From the NCBI GenBank assembly GCA_964342855.1, contig CAYFIB010000010.1, positions 24,355-88,354 of the forward strand: 64,000 nucleotides of DNA. Direction: 5' to 3'. Origin of the DNA: JBCBJX01 sp964342855 (GTDB lineage Bacteria; Pseudomonadota; Alphaproteobacteria; Caulobacterales; Parvularculaceae). Shown here one piece after another: positions 8,884 to 17,507 of the stretch (positions are counted from its first letter, which is position 1; each line of letters starts with the position of its first letter). Position numbers and translations under genes: made by a program. A model generated the notes under the pieces. That model worked only from the letters and a program-made list of their open reading frames with translations. It searched no databases and was not told where the DNA came from.

Positions 8884-9462
8884 ATGACGGACGGCGGCGA
8901 CGGACCGACCGACAGAAAAAGCCTGCTGGACGCGTTTCTGCACAATCGCGGCCTCATCGGCTCGGTTATTCGCCGCTATGTCGTTCATCGCGTGGATGTC
9001 GAAGACCTGACGCAGGAAACCCTCGTCCGCGCGCTCGAAGCGATGGAGCGCACGCAGATTGAGGAGCCTCGGCGCTTTCTCATCGGCGTCGCGAAAAACG
9101 TCGCGCGCAAGGAAATTGAGCGCCGCACGAAAATATCGCTCGGCGTCATAGAGGATTTGTCGTTCGAAACGCACGTATCGGACGAACCCGATGCGGAAGC
9201 GATCGTCGATGGGCGTCAACGTCTGGCGACGCTGACCCGCGCTGTTGAAACCCTGCCTCCCCAATGCCGGAAGGTGTTCGTCCTGAAGCACGTCTACGGC
9301 GCCTCGCACAAAGAGATCGCCGCCAAACTCGACATCGCCGTCAGCACCGTCGAGAAGCACGCCGCCCTGGCCCTCCGCCGGTGCCGGGAGGAAATGCTGG
9401 ACGCGCTCGACGGCGAGGAGGCGAGCGGCGACGTCATCGGCTTTGAGCGGAGGAGCTCTTAA
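8884..9462 (+). CDS. ECF sigma factor, FecI-like
   Basis: About 192 residues with a sigma-2 region (DVEDLTQETLVRALEAME) and a sigma-4 region (LPPQCRKVFVLKHVYG, then HKEIAAKLDIAVSTVEKHA). ATG 8884 has GGTGGAG seven bases upstream; an in-frame GTG at 8872 is less likely. The following genes are a FecR-type anti-sigma factor and a TonB receptor with an STN domain. That is the standard three-part cell-surface signalling set, in which a substrate on the receptor signals through FecR to release the sigma factor. Confidence 0.9.
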   Translation: MTDGGDGPTDRKSLLDAFLHNRGLIGSVIRRYVVHRVDVEDLTQETLVRALEAMERTQIEEPRRFLIGVAKNVARKEIERRTKISLGVIEDLSFETHVSDEPDAEAIVDGRQRLATLTRAVETLPPQCRKVFVLKHVYGASHKEIAAKLDIAVSTVEKHAALALRRCREEMLDALDGEEASGDVIGFERRSS

Positions 9463-9497
9463 TAAAGTCGCGAGAGCGGCGTGTTGAGTTGAGAACC

Positions 9498-10568
9498 ATG
9501 GTCGGAACCGCTGATCGATTTTCGCGCCGGGAGGTGCTCGCCGAGGCGAGCGCCTGGGTGGCGCAGCTGGAGACGGGGGACATGACGTCCGCTGATCTCG
9601 CCGCCTTGCGCGAATGGATGGGCCGCAGCCCCGTCCATCAGGCCGAGCTGACCGCGCTCGCGCGTCTTTCTTCCGATCTCGGGGACCTCTCCTTCTCTAT
9701 GGACGCTGTCGAGGCGAGCCTTTCGAAACGCAGCCGCGCCTTCTCCCACCGCTCGCCTGTCCTTCGCATGGCGGCGGGCGGGCTCGCCGCCCTTACCCTC
9801 CTCGCCGTCTCCGTCATCTTCTTCGCCGGGCGCGGCGTTGAACCGATTTATGTCGCGGAGTACGCGACGGTGGTCGGCGAAACCCGCTTGGTGACATTGC
9901 CGGACGGCTCAACCATCACGCTGAACACCGACACCGAAATCAGCGTCAGCTATCGGCCAACCGCGCGCGACATCACGCTCGCGAGCGGCGAGGCGCTGTT
10001 CGACGTCGTGCGCGACCCGGCGCGACCGTTCGCCGTCGCGACGGAAGACGCCGTCTCGGTCGCGCTCGGCACGAAATTCGTCGTGCGTCGCACGGGCGCT
10101 GAAACGCTTCTCTCGGTCGTGGACGGCGTCGTCGCGTTTCGTCGCGCCGATGAGGCGCGAGCGGCGCCGGGCGGGCTCGACGCCATCGACCGTGCGGCGG
10201 ATCTCGTGCTGCGAGTCGGTGAAACGGTGCGGTCGACGGACGTCTTTGCCGAAGAGCCGACGGAACGTGAGACCATCGCCGATATCGGCTCGGACGTGAT
10301 CGCGCGCCAGCTTTCCTGGACCGAAGGCCTGTTCGAGTTCTCCGAAACGCCGCTTCAGGAGGTCGTCGCCGAGCTGGAGCGCCACAACGCCATACGCATC
10401 ACCATCGCCGATGACGAGCTTAAATCGCTCCGTATGGGCGGCATTTTCCGGACCAGCGATGTCGATCTCGTACTCGAGGCCTTCGAGGGCCTCGGCATCG
10501 AGGTCGAACGCCAGTCCGATACCGAAGTTGTGTTGCGACCAAAATCCGAAGCCGAACAGAACGGGTGA
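9498..10568 (+). CDS. FecR-type anti-sigma factor / sigma regulator
   Basis: About 356 residues. The N-terminus is a cytoplasmic sigma-binding region (ASAWVAQLETGDMTSADLAAL, then LREWMGRSPVHQAEL). One membrane helix follows near residues 95-115 (AAGGLAALTLLAVSVIFFAG), then a periplasmic FecR domain (RLVTLPDGSTITLNTDT) and a C-terminal STN-like domain (LFEFSETPLQEVVAELERH). ATG 9498 is preferred over TTG 9489. It lies 35 nt after the sigma gene and upstream of its likely receptor. Its STN-like tail could contact the receptor's own STN domain. Confidence 0.9.
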   Translation: MVGTADRFSRREVLAEASAWVAQLETGDMTSADLAALREWMGRSPVHQAELTALARLSSDLGDLSFSMDAVEASLSKRSRAFSHRSPVLRMAAGGLAALTLLAVSVIFFAGRGVEPIYVAEYATVVGETRLVTLPDGSTITLNTDTEISVSYRPTARDITLASGEALFDVVRDPARPFAVATEDAVSVALGTKFVVRRTGAETLLSVVDGVVAFRRADEARAAPGGLDAIDRAADLVLRVGETVRSTDVFAEEPTERETIADIGSDVIARQLSWTEGLFEFSETPLQEVVAELERHNAIRITIADDELKSLRMGGIFRTSDVDLVLEAFEGLGIEVERQSDTEVVLRPKSEAEQNG

Positions 10569-10609
10569 TGCAGAAATGTCTCATTCGAAACGGGCTTCAT
10601 ATTTCTGCA
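10569..10609 (+). repeat. 9-bp inverted repeat between fecR-like gene and TonB receptor
   Basis: TGCAGAAAT at 10569-10577 and ATTTCTGCA at 10601-10609 form a perfect inverted repeat with a 23-nt loop, starting right at the FecR stop codon and 65 nt before the receptor start. There is no T-tract. It may be an operator, or an RNA hairpin that sets receptor expression relative to the sigma/anti-sigma pair. Confidence 0.45.
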
Positions 10610-10674
10610 ATGATCGACTGGCGGGTTTCGACGCGTCTGCGGACGAATAGTCGAGACCGCCTTGGCGGGGGCCG

Positions 10675-13600
10675 ATGGGAAGAAAGAAACCCTCCGGCGG
10701 AATGAGACGGCTGGCGGCTGCGTGCGGCGTCGGCGTCGTGTTGGCGTTTTCAGCCGACGCGTCGTCCGCGCGCGGCGTGAGGGACGATGGCGATATCGTG
10801 CTTCATGAGATACCGGCGGGGGATGCGGCGGAAGCCGTCAAATCCCTTGCACGACTCCACAAGCGCGCCGTCCTGTTCCACACGGAGGATCTTCAGTCCG
10901 TCGCCACGAATCCCGTCTCCGGCCGCCTTTCCCTGGAGGCGGCGCTGGCGCGCATGTTCGAGGGTACTCCCCTCCAAGGCAGTCTCACGGAAAGCGGCGC
11001 GATCACCATCGCGGCGCGGACCGTCGAGCAACCGCTGGAGCCAAGGAACCCCGACGTGAAACGCAGCGCATTCATTCTGACAACGGCCCTTTCGGCCCTC
11101 GCGGCGAACGCCGCCATCTCGCAAGACAATCCGCCCGCGACCGAAAATGATGATGTAATCGTCGTCGTCGGCTCGCAGATCAAAGGCGCGGACATCGCCG
11201 GAACTCTGCCGGTGACGGTGCTCGACACGGACGATATCGAGATCACCGGCGCGGTCAGCGGCGAAGAGCTTTTTGAATCAATCCCGCAGCTTGGCGCGGT
11301 GCTCTTCAACGGCACGCAGTTCGTGGGCGTCAACGGCGCGCGCGGCGATGTCGGCTCGGTGAACCTGCGCGCCATCGGCACCGGCAACACGCTCGTTCTT
11401 CTGAACGGTCGCCGGCTTGTTCTGCACCCGGGCACGCAGGTCGAGAACCTCGTTCCGGTAAACTCGGTCAACACCAACGCCCTGCCGGTCACCGGCATCG
11501 AGCGTCTTGAAATCCTGCGCGACGGCGCGGCGGCGCTCTACGGAACCGACGCGGTCGCCGGCGTCATCAACACGATCCTGAAAGACGACTTCACGGGCTT
11601 CACCGCGACCCTGCAGTATGGTGGCTCGGAAGGCACCGACCTGCGCGAACTCTCCGGCAGCTTCGAGTTCGGCGTCGACTTCAATGAGGGCCGCTCGAAC
11701 TTTTCGCTCTTCGGCTCGTTCCTCGATCGCGAGGGAATCCCCGCCTCGCAGCGCTTTTATTCAGCATCGGAAGATCTGCGCCCGCTCTTCGTCGGCACGC
11801 CGTATGAGAACGACACCCAGCTGCGCAATCTTTCAACCGCGGCGCCCTGGGGCGAATTCCGCTCTCTCGCAGGTTCGATACCGGCTATTGGCGACGACGA
11901 CTTCCACGTCCAGCCGGACACCTTATCCGGCTGTCTTGTACCGCTCAGCACAGGGATCTGCGCCGATAATGGCGGGTCGATCGACACGGCGCTGCGCCAC
12001 GACCGTGCGCTGGTGCGCGATCTCGTCGGCGACACGACGCGCGGCAATATCTTCGCCTTCCTGAACCACGAATTCGACGGCGGCGTCGAGTTTTTCGGGG
12101 AGTTCTCTTACTACCTCGCCGACTTCGAGCGTCAGCGCGAGCAGGCGAATGTCCTCTCCAGCGCACGGATCGTCATTCCGGATACGGCGTTCTACAACCC
12201 GTTCGGCGTCGATCTGCAGATCCGTGACCTTCGCCCCATCGACGCCGGTCCGCGTCAGGTGGAAGTGAAGAACGACAGCTTCCGCATTCTCGGCGGTCTG
12301 CGCGGCGACTTTCAGGGCTGGGACTGGGAGACGGCGATCCTCCACTCCGAAGCAAAGACGGACGACACGACCACGCGGATTTCGAACACTTTGTTCCAAC
12401 AAGCCATCGCCGATACGACGGCGTCCGCTTACAATCCGTTCGCTATCGGCGATCCGCTGGATATCAATTCACCGTCCACGTTCAATGACCCGGCCACCAT
12501 CGCCAGCTTTGTCGTTCCGGTGTCCCGGATCAGCGAAACGGGGCTGACGCTTGCGGACTTTAAACTCTCGAATCCGGATATCTTCGAGCTTCCGGGCGGC
12601 TCCGTCGGGGTCGCCATGGGCGCGGAGTGGCGCCATGAGTCCTTCGAAGACGACCGCGATGCGCGCCTGGACGGCACGATCACCTTCACTGATCTTGTCA
12701 CCGGAGATGTCAATCTCAGCGACGTTCTCGGCTCGTCTAACACGCCGGACACGGATGGCGATCGCGATGTCTTTTCGCTCTTTGTCGAGACGATCGTTCC
12801 GCTCGTCGGTCCGGAAATGAACATTCCGCTGGTCGAGAAGTTCGACGTACAGCTTTCGGCCCGGTACGAGAACTTCTCCGATGTCGGCGATATCCTGAAG
12901 CCGAAAGTCGCGGTCTCCTGGTATCCCGCGGCATGGCTGCAGATCCGCGGCGCGTACGCGGAAGGCTTCCGCGCGCCGAACCTTGAGCAGATCAACGCGA
13001 CGGGCATTCGCCGCGTGAACACCAATCGCGAGGACTGGATCCTCTGCGAAGCCACTGCAACCGCAAACGGAACGCCCTTCAACAGCGGCGATTGCGACGG
13101 CGTTTCGGTTGAAAGCGTCCGCTCGGGCGGACCGGACCTGGAGCCGGAGACGAACACGAACAAATCGATCGGCCTCGTCTTCCAACCGCCCAGCCTCGGC
13201 TTCACCTTCACGGTCGACTACTGGGAGATCAAGCAGGAGAACACGGTCGGCATCTTCGGCGATCAGGACCAGATCTCGCTTGATTATCTTCTGCGTACGC
13301 AGGGAAGCTCAAACCCGAATGTCGTCCGCCTTGCGCCGACCCCGTCAGAAATCGCTCTATACACGGCGGCGGGTCTCGATCCGGCGGGCGAAATTCTTGA
13401 GGTGATCGACAACTACACGAACCTCAACCCGCGTGAGGCCTCAGGCGTCGATTTCGGCCTTTACTACGAACTCGACACCGATTTCGGCGACTTCGATCTC
13501 TCCTTCAACGCGGCGTATCTGGAGGACTTCTTCCAGACGCCGGGCCCGAACGGCGCGGCGATCATCGCCGCGGTAGAGGCAGGAACGATCGACTCCTCCG

Positions 13601-13974
13601 TCGAAGTCGGGGGCATCGATTCCCTGAAGGAGCGTAACGGTCGCCCGGAATGGCGCTATTCGGGAAGCCTGCGCTGGTCGAAAGGCGCATTCGGCGCCGG
13701 CGCCTTCGTGCGCTATGTCGGCGACTTCGTGGATACGTCCACAACGACGTCTTCCGGCGTGCCGCTTCCGATCGACCCATGGACGATCGTCAGCCTGCAG
13801 GCGGACTACACCATCGGCAAAAACACAGACGCGCCCACCCGCATCCGCGTTGGCGTGCGCAACGTGACCGATGAAGACCCGCCGGTCGCCGACGAATTCG
13901 GCACGGGTTACTTTGACGACCTGCACTCAAACCGCGGCCGTTATTGGTACGCAAGCGTTCGCAAGTCGTTTTAA
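10675..13974 (+). CDS. TonB-dependent receptor with N-terminal STN signalling domain
   Basis: A 1099-residue outer-membrane receptor. After a signal peptide (AAACGVGVVLAFSADASSARG) comes an STN domain (HEIPAGDAAEAVKSLARLH to SGRLSLEAALARMFEGTPL), then a plug (LVLLNGRRLVLHPG, ERLEILRDGAAALYGTDAVA) and a C-terminal beta-barrel ending in SVRKSF, with the terminal Phe expected of barrels. Between STN and plug, residues 128-150 look like a second signal peptide (VKRSAFILTTALSALAANA), preceded by AAGGA and a possible GTG start at 11056. The STN domain couples it to the upstream FecR/ECF pair. The substrate is unknown; the adjacent M14 peptidase hints at peptide-type nutrients. Confidence 0.92.
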   Translation: MGRKKPSGGMRRLAAACGVGVVLAFSADASSARGVRDDGDIVLHEIPAGDAAEAVKSLARLHKRAVLFHTEDLQSVATNPVSGRLSLEAALARMFEGTPLQGSLTESGAITIAARTVEQPLEPRNPDVKRSAFILTTALSALAANAAISQDNPPATENDDVIVVVGSQIKGADIAGTLPVTVLDTDDIEITGAVSGEELFESIPQLGAVLFNGTQFVGVNGARGDVGSVNLRAIGTGNTLVLLNGRRLVLHPGTQVENLVPVNSVNTNALPVTGIERLEILRDGAAALYGTDAVAGVINTILKDDFTGFTATLQYGGSEGTDLRELSGSFEFGVDFNEGRSNFSLFGSFLDREGIPASQRFYSASEDLRPLFVGTPYENDTQLRNLSTAAPWGEFRSLAGSIPAIGDDDFHVQPDTLSGCLVPLSTGICADNGGSIDTALRHDRALVRDLVGDTTRGNIFAFLNHEFDGGVEFFGEFSYYLADFERQREQANVLSSARIVIPDTAFYNPFGVDLQIRDLRPIDAGPRQVEVKNDSFRILGGLRGDFQGWDWETAILHSEAKTDDTTTRISNTLFQQAIADTTASAYNPFAIGDPLDINSPSTFNDPATIASFVVPVSRISETGLTLADFKLSNPDIFELPGGSVGVAMGAEWRHESFEDDRDARLDGTITFTDLVTGDVNLSDVLGSSNTPDTDGDRDVFSLFVETIVPLVGPEMNIPLVEKFDVQLSARYENFSDVGDILKPKVAVSWYPAAWLQIRGAYAEGFRAPNLEQINATGIRRVNTNREDWILCEATATANGTPFNSGDCDGVSVESVRSGGPDLEPETNTNKSIGLVFQPPSLGFTFTVDYWEIKQENTVGIFGDQDQISLDYLLRTQGSSNPNVVRLAPTPSEIALYTAAGLDPAGEILEVIDNYTNLNPREASGVDFGLYYELDTDFGDFDLSFNAAYLEDFFQTPGPNGAAIIAAVEAGTIDSSVEVGGIDSLKERNGRPEWRYSGSLRWSKGAFGAGAFVRYVGDFVDTSTTTSSGVPLPIDPWTIVSLQADYTIGKNTDAPTRIRVGVRNVTDEDPPVADEFGTGYFDDLHSNRGRYWYASVRKSF

Positions 13975-13980
13975 TACGGA

Positions 13981-14013
13981 CGGGAGCGCCGATTATCGGC
14001 GCTCCCGTTTTTG
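13981..14013 (+). terminator. Strong intrinsic terminator after the TonB receptor
   Basis: A perfect 10-bp stem (CGGGAGCGCC / GGCGCTCCCG) with loop GATTATC is followed by six Ts, 7 nt after the receptor stop. The next gene's first ATG (14017) lies only 4 nt after the T-tract. Confidence 0.9.
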
Positions 14014-14016
14014 AAC

Positions 14017-15225
14017 ATGAGGCCCCCCGTGCTTCGATGCATTCTGACTTTGGCGGCGCTCAGCGCCGCCGCTTGTTCGTCGCTGCAACCGCCCATGCAG
14101 GCGACGCCGTGCGAAAGCGACAGAGCCGTTCTTGACGCCGATTTCTCCGGCGCCGCCGTCGCCGGATGCCGCACGACACGATCCGGCTTCGTCATCTCCA
14201 TCGAACCGGAAGATCAACCGATCAATCCGAGCCCGTGGTACGCGTTTCAACTGACGCCGAAAGCACCGGGCGACGTCCGCGTCTCTATTCGCTATGCGGA
14301 CGCCAAACATCGTTACGCGCCAAAGCGCTCAGAAGACGGCGTCAACTGGACGCCGCTGGCGGACGACGCGGTATCCGTCAGCAGGAGAGGCAAGCGAGCC
14401 TCCCTCACCATCGAGCTTGCCGACGCGCCGGCGACCATCGCAGGGCAGGAGCTTTTCGTCGGCGACGACTACGATCAGCTTTTTGAGAATTATCAGGGCG
14501 CCGGCTATCTCCTGACGGACATCGGCGCATCGATAGAAAAGCGACCGATCATCGCCGTCAGCGATGCGCCGCTTGACGATCTCTCCGCAGGCGACGTCGT
14601 TCTCCTGATCGGTCGTCAGCACCCGCCGGAAGTAACCGGCGCACTCGCTATGGAGCCGTTTCTGGAGACGGTGTTCGGCGACAGCGAACTGGCGAAAACC
14701 TTCCGGGCGCGGTTCCGCGTCATCGCCATTCCGTTGCTCAACCCCGATGGCGTGGAGCATGGCTACTGGCGGCACAATCTCGGCGGCGTCGATCTCAACC
14801 GCGATTGGGGCCCGTTCACCCAGCCGGAGACGCAGGCGGTGAAGGCTCTGCTTGACGCCATCGACGCCGCGCCGGGCGCCGACCTCAAACTCATGCTCGA
14901 CTTTCACTCCACCAATCGGGACGTGTTCTACACGCAGACCTCTGAAGACGTGACCGACCCGGCGGGGTTCACGGAGCGTTGGCTCGACGGCGCTGCGTCG
15001 CGCCTCGGCGAGGCCTATCCCATCGAACGCGCCGAACGCCATCAAACGGACCGTCCCACCTCAAAGAATTACGTCTTCGGCCGGTTTGGCGCGCCCGCGA
15101 TCACCTATGAACTCGGCGATCACACCGACCGCGAGCTGATCGCGCGCTCGGCGGTCGTCTTCGCGGAGGAAGCGATGCGCGCGCTGTTGGAGACGTCCGA
15201 GAAGGAGGATGCGGCGACGCCATAA
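14017..15225 (+). CDS. M14-family zinc carboxypeptidase-like lipoprotein
   Basis: About 402 residues. The N-terminus is a short hydrophobic signal ending in a lipobox-like SAAAC, so it is probably lipid-anchored. The M14 core shows a zinc HxxE (RQHPPE), a substrate-site arginine region (GVDLNRDWGPFTQPET), the third zinc ligand (LMLDFHSTN) and a catalytic Glu (AITYELGDHT). An N-terminal region of roughly 140 residues precedes the catalytic domain. It would trim C-terminal residues from peptides or act on N-acyl amino acids outside the cytoplasm. Its start almost abuts the preceding terminator with no clear Shine-Dalgarno, so initiation at 14029 (GTG) is also possible. Confidence 0.85.
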   Translation: MRPPVLRCILTLAALSAAACSSLQPPMQATPCESDRAVLDADFSGAAVAGCRTTRSGFVISIEPEDQPINPSPWYAFQLTPKAPGDVRVSIRYADAKHRYAPKRSEDGVNWTPLADDAVSVSRRGKRASLTIELADAPATIAGQELFVGDDYDQLFENYQGAGYLLTDIGASIEKRPIIAVSDAPLDDLSAGDVVLLIGRQHPPEVTGALAMEPFLETVFGDSELAKTFRARFRVIAIPLLNPDGVEHGYWRHNLGGVDLNRDWGPFTQPETQAVKALLDAIDAAPGADLKLMLDFHSTNRDVFYTQTSEDVTDPAGFTERWLDGAASRLGEAYPIERAERHQTDRPTSKNYVFGRFGAPAITYELGDHTDRELIARSAVVFAEEAMRALLETSEKEDAATP

Positions 15226-15307
15226 CCGCCGGCGCTCGACCGCAGCTTAATCTCGGCTAAGCTCTCGCTTTCACCGCCCATAGAGCGCGGGAAAGCGAGG
15301 CGAGGAC

Positions 15308-15640
15308 ATGACCGAAACACCGGACGTCTACCACCACGACGGCGGTAATCCCCCCCCTTCGGACCGCCATGAACGCCAGGTCGTCAGCGAGGAAACGGTA
15401 AAGGCCTATTGGCGGGAAAACATCCGCCTGCTCCTCGGCCTGCTCGCCATCTGGTTCGTCGTGTCGTTCGGGGCGGGCGTCCTTTTCGTCGAACCGCTGA
15501 ACGCCCTTCGTCTCGGCGGCTACCCCCTTGGTTTCTGGTTCGCTCAGCAGGGGTCGATCTACGTCTTCGTCGCCCTCATTTTCATCTACGCCTGGCGCAT
15601 GCGGAAGATTGAGCAGCGCTTCGGCGTAGACGATGATTGA
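15308..15640 (+). CDS. DUF4212 small subunit of sodium:solute symporter
   Basis: This 110-residue protein has two predicted membrane helices (LLLGLLAIWFVVSFGAGVLF and FWFAQQGSIYVFVALIFIYA) and a charged end. It matches the DUF4212 small-subunit family, which is always encoded directly upstream of a large SSS-family transporter, here 15 nt downstream. The two proteins are thought to work together in uptake of acetate-like short acids. Confidence 0.9.
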   Translation: MTETPDVYHHDGGNPPPSDRHERQVVSEETVKAYWRENIRLLLGLLAIWFVVSFGAGVLFVEPLNALRLGGYPLGFWFAQQGSIYVFVALIFIYAWRMRKIEQRFGVDDD

Positions 15641-15655
15641 TCGGGAGACCACGCC

Positions 15656-17449
15656 ATGACCACGCAGGTTCTCACCTACATCTTCGTCCTCGCTTCTTTC
15701 GCGCTCTATATCGGGATCGCCGTCTGGTCGCGGGCGGGCTCCACGAAAGACTTTTACGTCGCTGGCGGCGGCGTCCCTCCTGTCGCCAACGGCATGGCGA
15801 CGGCGGCGGACTGGATGAGCGCGGCGTCGTTCATCTCCATGGCCGGCAGCATCGCCTTCGCAGGGTACGACGCCTCCGTCTACCTGATGGGCTGGACCGG
15901 CGGGTACGTCCTTCTCGCGCTATTGCTCGCGCCCTACCTCAGAAAATTCGGTCAGTTCACGGTGCCGGATTTCATCGGCGAGCGATACTACTCGAAAACG
16001 GCGCGCGTCGTCGCCGTCATCAGCCTCATCGCCATTTCGTTCACTTATGTGGCGGGGCAGATGCGCGGCGTCGGCGTCGTCTTCTCCAACTTCCTCGACG
16101 TGCCCATCACCTGGGGCGTCGTCATCGGCATGGCGGTCGTCTTCTTCTACGCCGTTCTCGGCGGCATGAAGGGGATCACCTACACGCAGGTCGCGCAGTA
16201 TTGCGTGCTGATCTTCGCGTACATGGTCCCGGCGGTCTTCCTGTCCATGATGATCACCGGCAACCCGATCCCGCAGCTTGGGCTTGGCGGAACGCTGGCG
16301 GACGGCTCGGGCGTACACGTCCTGAAATCTCTCGATCAGACGCTCGTGGATCTCGGTTTCAACCCGTTTACCGAGGGAACGAAATCGACGATCGATGTTT
16401 TCGCGATCACCGCAGCGCTCATGGTCGGCACCGCGGGCCTTCCCCATGTGATCGTTCGCTTTTTCACGGTTCCGAAAGTCTCGGATGCGCGCAAATCGGC
16501 CGGATATGCGCTCGTCTTCATCGCCATTCTCTACACCACCGCTCCAGCGGTCGGCGCGTTCGCGCGGATCAATTTCATCGAGACGGTGAACGGCTCGACC
16601 TACGCCGCCAGCGAAGACGAGGGCGGCACCCCATCGTTCTTCAAGTCGTTCGAGAGCATCGGCCTTACCGCGTTCGCGGATAAGAACGGCGACGGAAAAA
16701 TCACCTACGCCGCCGGCGAGCCATTCCTCGGCAAGCCAAACTTCACCGGCGAAACCGGCGCCTCAGGCGAACGCCTCCTCGCCAACACGCTCACGGATAA
16801 CCGCAATGAGGCGTATGTCGATCGCGACATCATGGTCCTCGCGAACCCGGAGATCGCCAATCTGCCGCCATGGGTCGTCGCTCTCGTCGCGGCCGGCGCT
16901 GTCGCGGCGGCGTTGTCCACGGCGGCGGGCCTCCTCCTCGTCATCTCCGCATCGATCAGCCATGACCTTCTGAAGAAGACGTTCACGCCTGATATCACGG
17001 AAAAACAGGAGCTTCTCGCCGCGCGCGGCGCGGCGGTCGCCGCAATTGCGGTCGCGGGCTATCTCGGCGTGAACCCGCCCGGTTTCGTCGCGCAGGTCGT
17101 CGCGCTCGCCTTCGGGCTGGCGGCGTCGTCGCTGTTTCCGGCAATCCTGATGGGGATCTTCTTTAAGGGGATCAACAAGGAGGGCGCCATCGCCGGCATG
17201 GCGTCCGGCCTGATCTTCACCAGCGCCTATATCGTCTATTTCAAATCGCCCTGGTTCGGCGCGACGAACACCGCGGAGCACTGGCTGTTCGGCATATCGC
17301 CGGAAGGCGTCGGTTCGCTCGGCGCGTTACTGAATTTCGCCGTCGCCATCGTCGTCGCTCGCTTCACTGCGCCGACGCCGCAAGGCGTTCGCGATCTGGT
17401 CGACGATATACGCGTCCCGACCGGCGCCGGTCAGGCGCACGCCCACTGA
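15656..17449 (+). CDS. Sodium:solute symporter large subunit (VC_2705/ActP-like)
   Basis: A 597-residue inner-membrane SSS-family symporter with about 13 hydrophobic segments, starting at YIFVLASFALYIGIAVWSRA. Family landmarks include KDFYVAGGGVPPVANGMAT and LPHVIVRFFTVP. A long loop near residues 320-390 carries a DKNGDGKI segment resembling a calcium-binding loop, a feature of this DUF4212-linked subfamily. The substrate is likely acetate or a similar carboxylate. CrbS/CrbR-type systems control such symporters in other bacteria, and a CrbS/CrbR-like pair lies at 23187-27226. Confidence 0.9.
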   Translation: MTTQVLTYIFVLASFALYIGIAVWSRAGSTKDFYVAGGGVPPVANGMATAADWMSAASFISMAGSIAFAGYDASVYLMGWTGGYVLLALLLAPYLRKFGQFTVPDFIGERYYSKTARVVAVISLIAISFTYVAGQMRGVGVVFSNFLDVPITWGVVIGMAVVFFYAVLGGMKGITYTQVAQYCVLIFAYMVPAVFLSMMITGNPIPQLGLGGTLADGSGVHVLKSLDQTLVDLGFNPFTEGTKSTIDVFAITAALMVGTAGLPHVIVRFFTVPKVSDARKSAGYALVFIAILYTTAPAVGAFARINFIETVNGSTYAASEDEGGTPSFFKSFESIGLTAFADKNGDGKITYAAGEPFLGKPNFTGETGASGERLLANTLTDNRNEAYVDRDIMVLANPEIANLPPWVVALVAAGAVAAALSTAAGLLLVISASISHDLLKKTFTPDITEKQELLAARGAAVAAIAVAGYLGVNPPGFVAQVVALAFGLAASSLFPAILMGIFFKGINKEGAIAGMASGLIFTSAYIVYFKSPWFGATNTAEHWLFGISPEGVGSLGALLNFAVAIVVARFTAPTPQGVRDLVDDIRVPTGAGQAHAH

Positions 17450-17451
17450 AC

Positions 17452-17481
17452 AAAAAAAGCCCCGAGCGAACTCGGGGCTTT
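17452..17481. terminator. Bidirectional terminator between convergent genes
   Basis: An 8-bp GCCCCGAG/CTCGGGGC stem with a CGAA tetraloop is flanked by seven As on the left and Ts on the right. It can end the symporter transcript on the plus strand and the receptor transcript on the minus strand. Confidence 0.9.
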
Positions 17482-17507
17482 GAAGTCGTTCCGATCCGGT
17501 TGGAACT

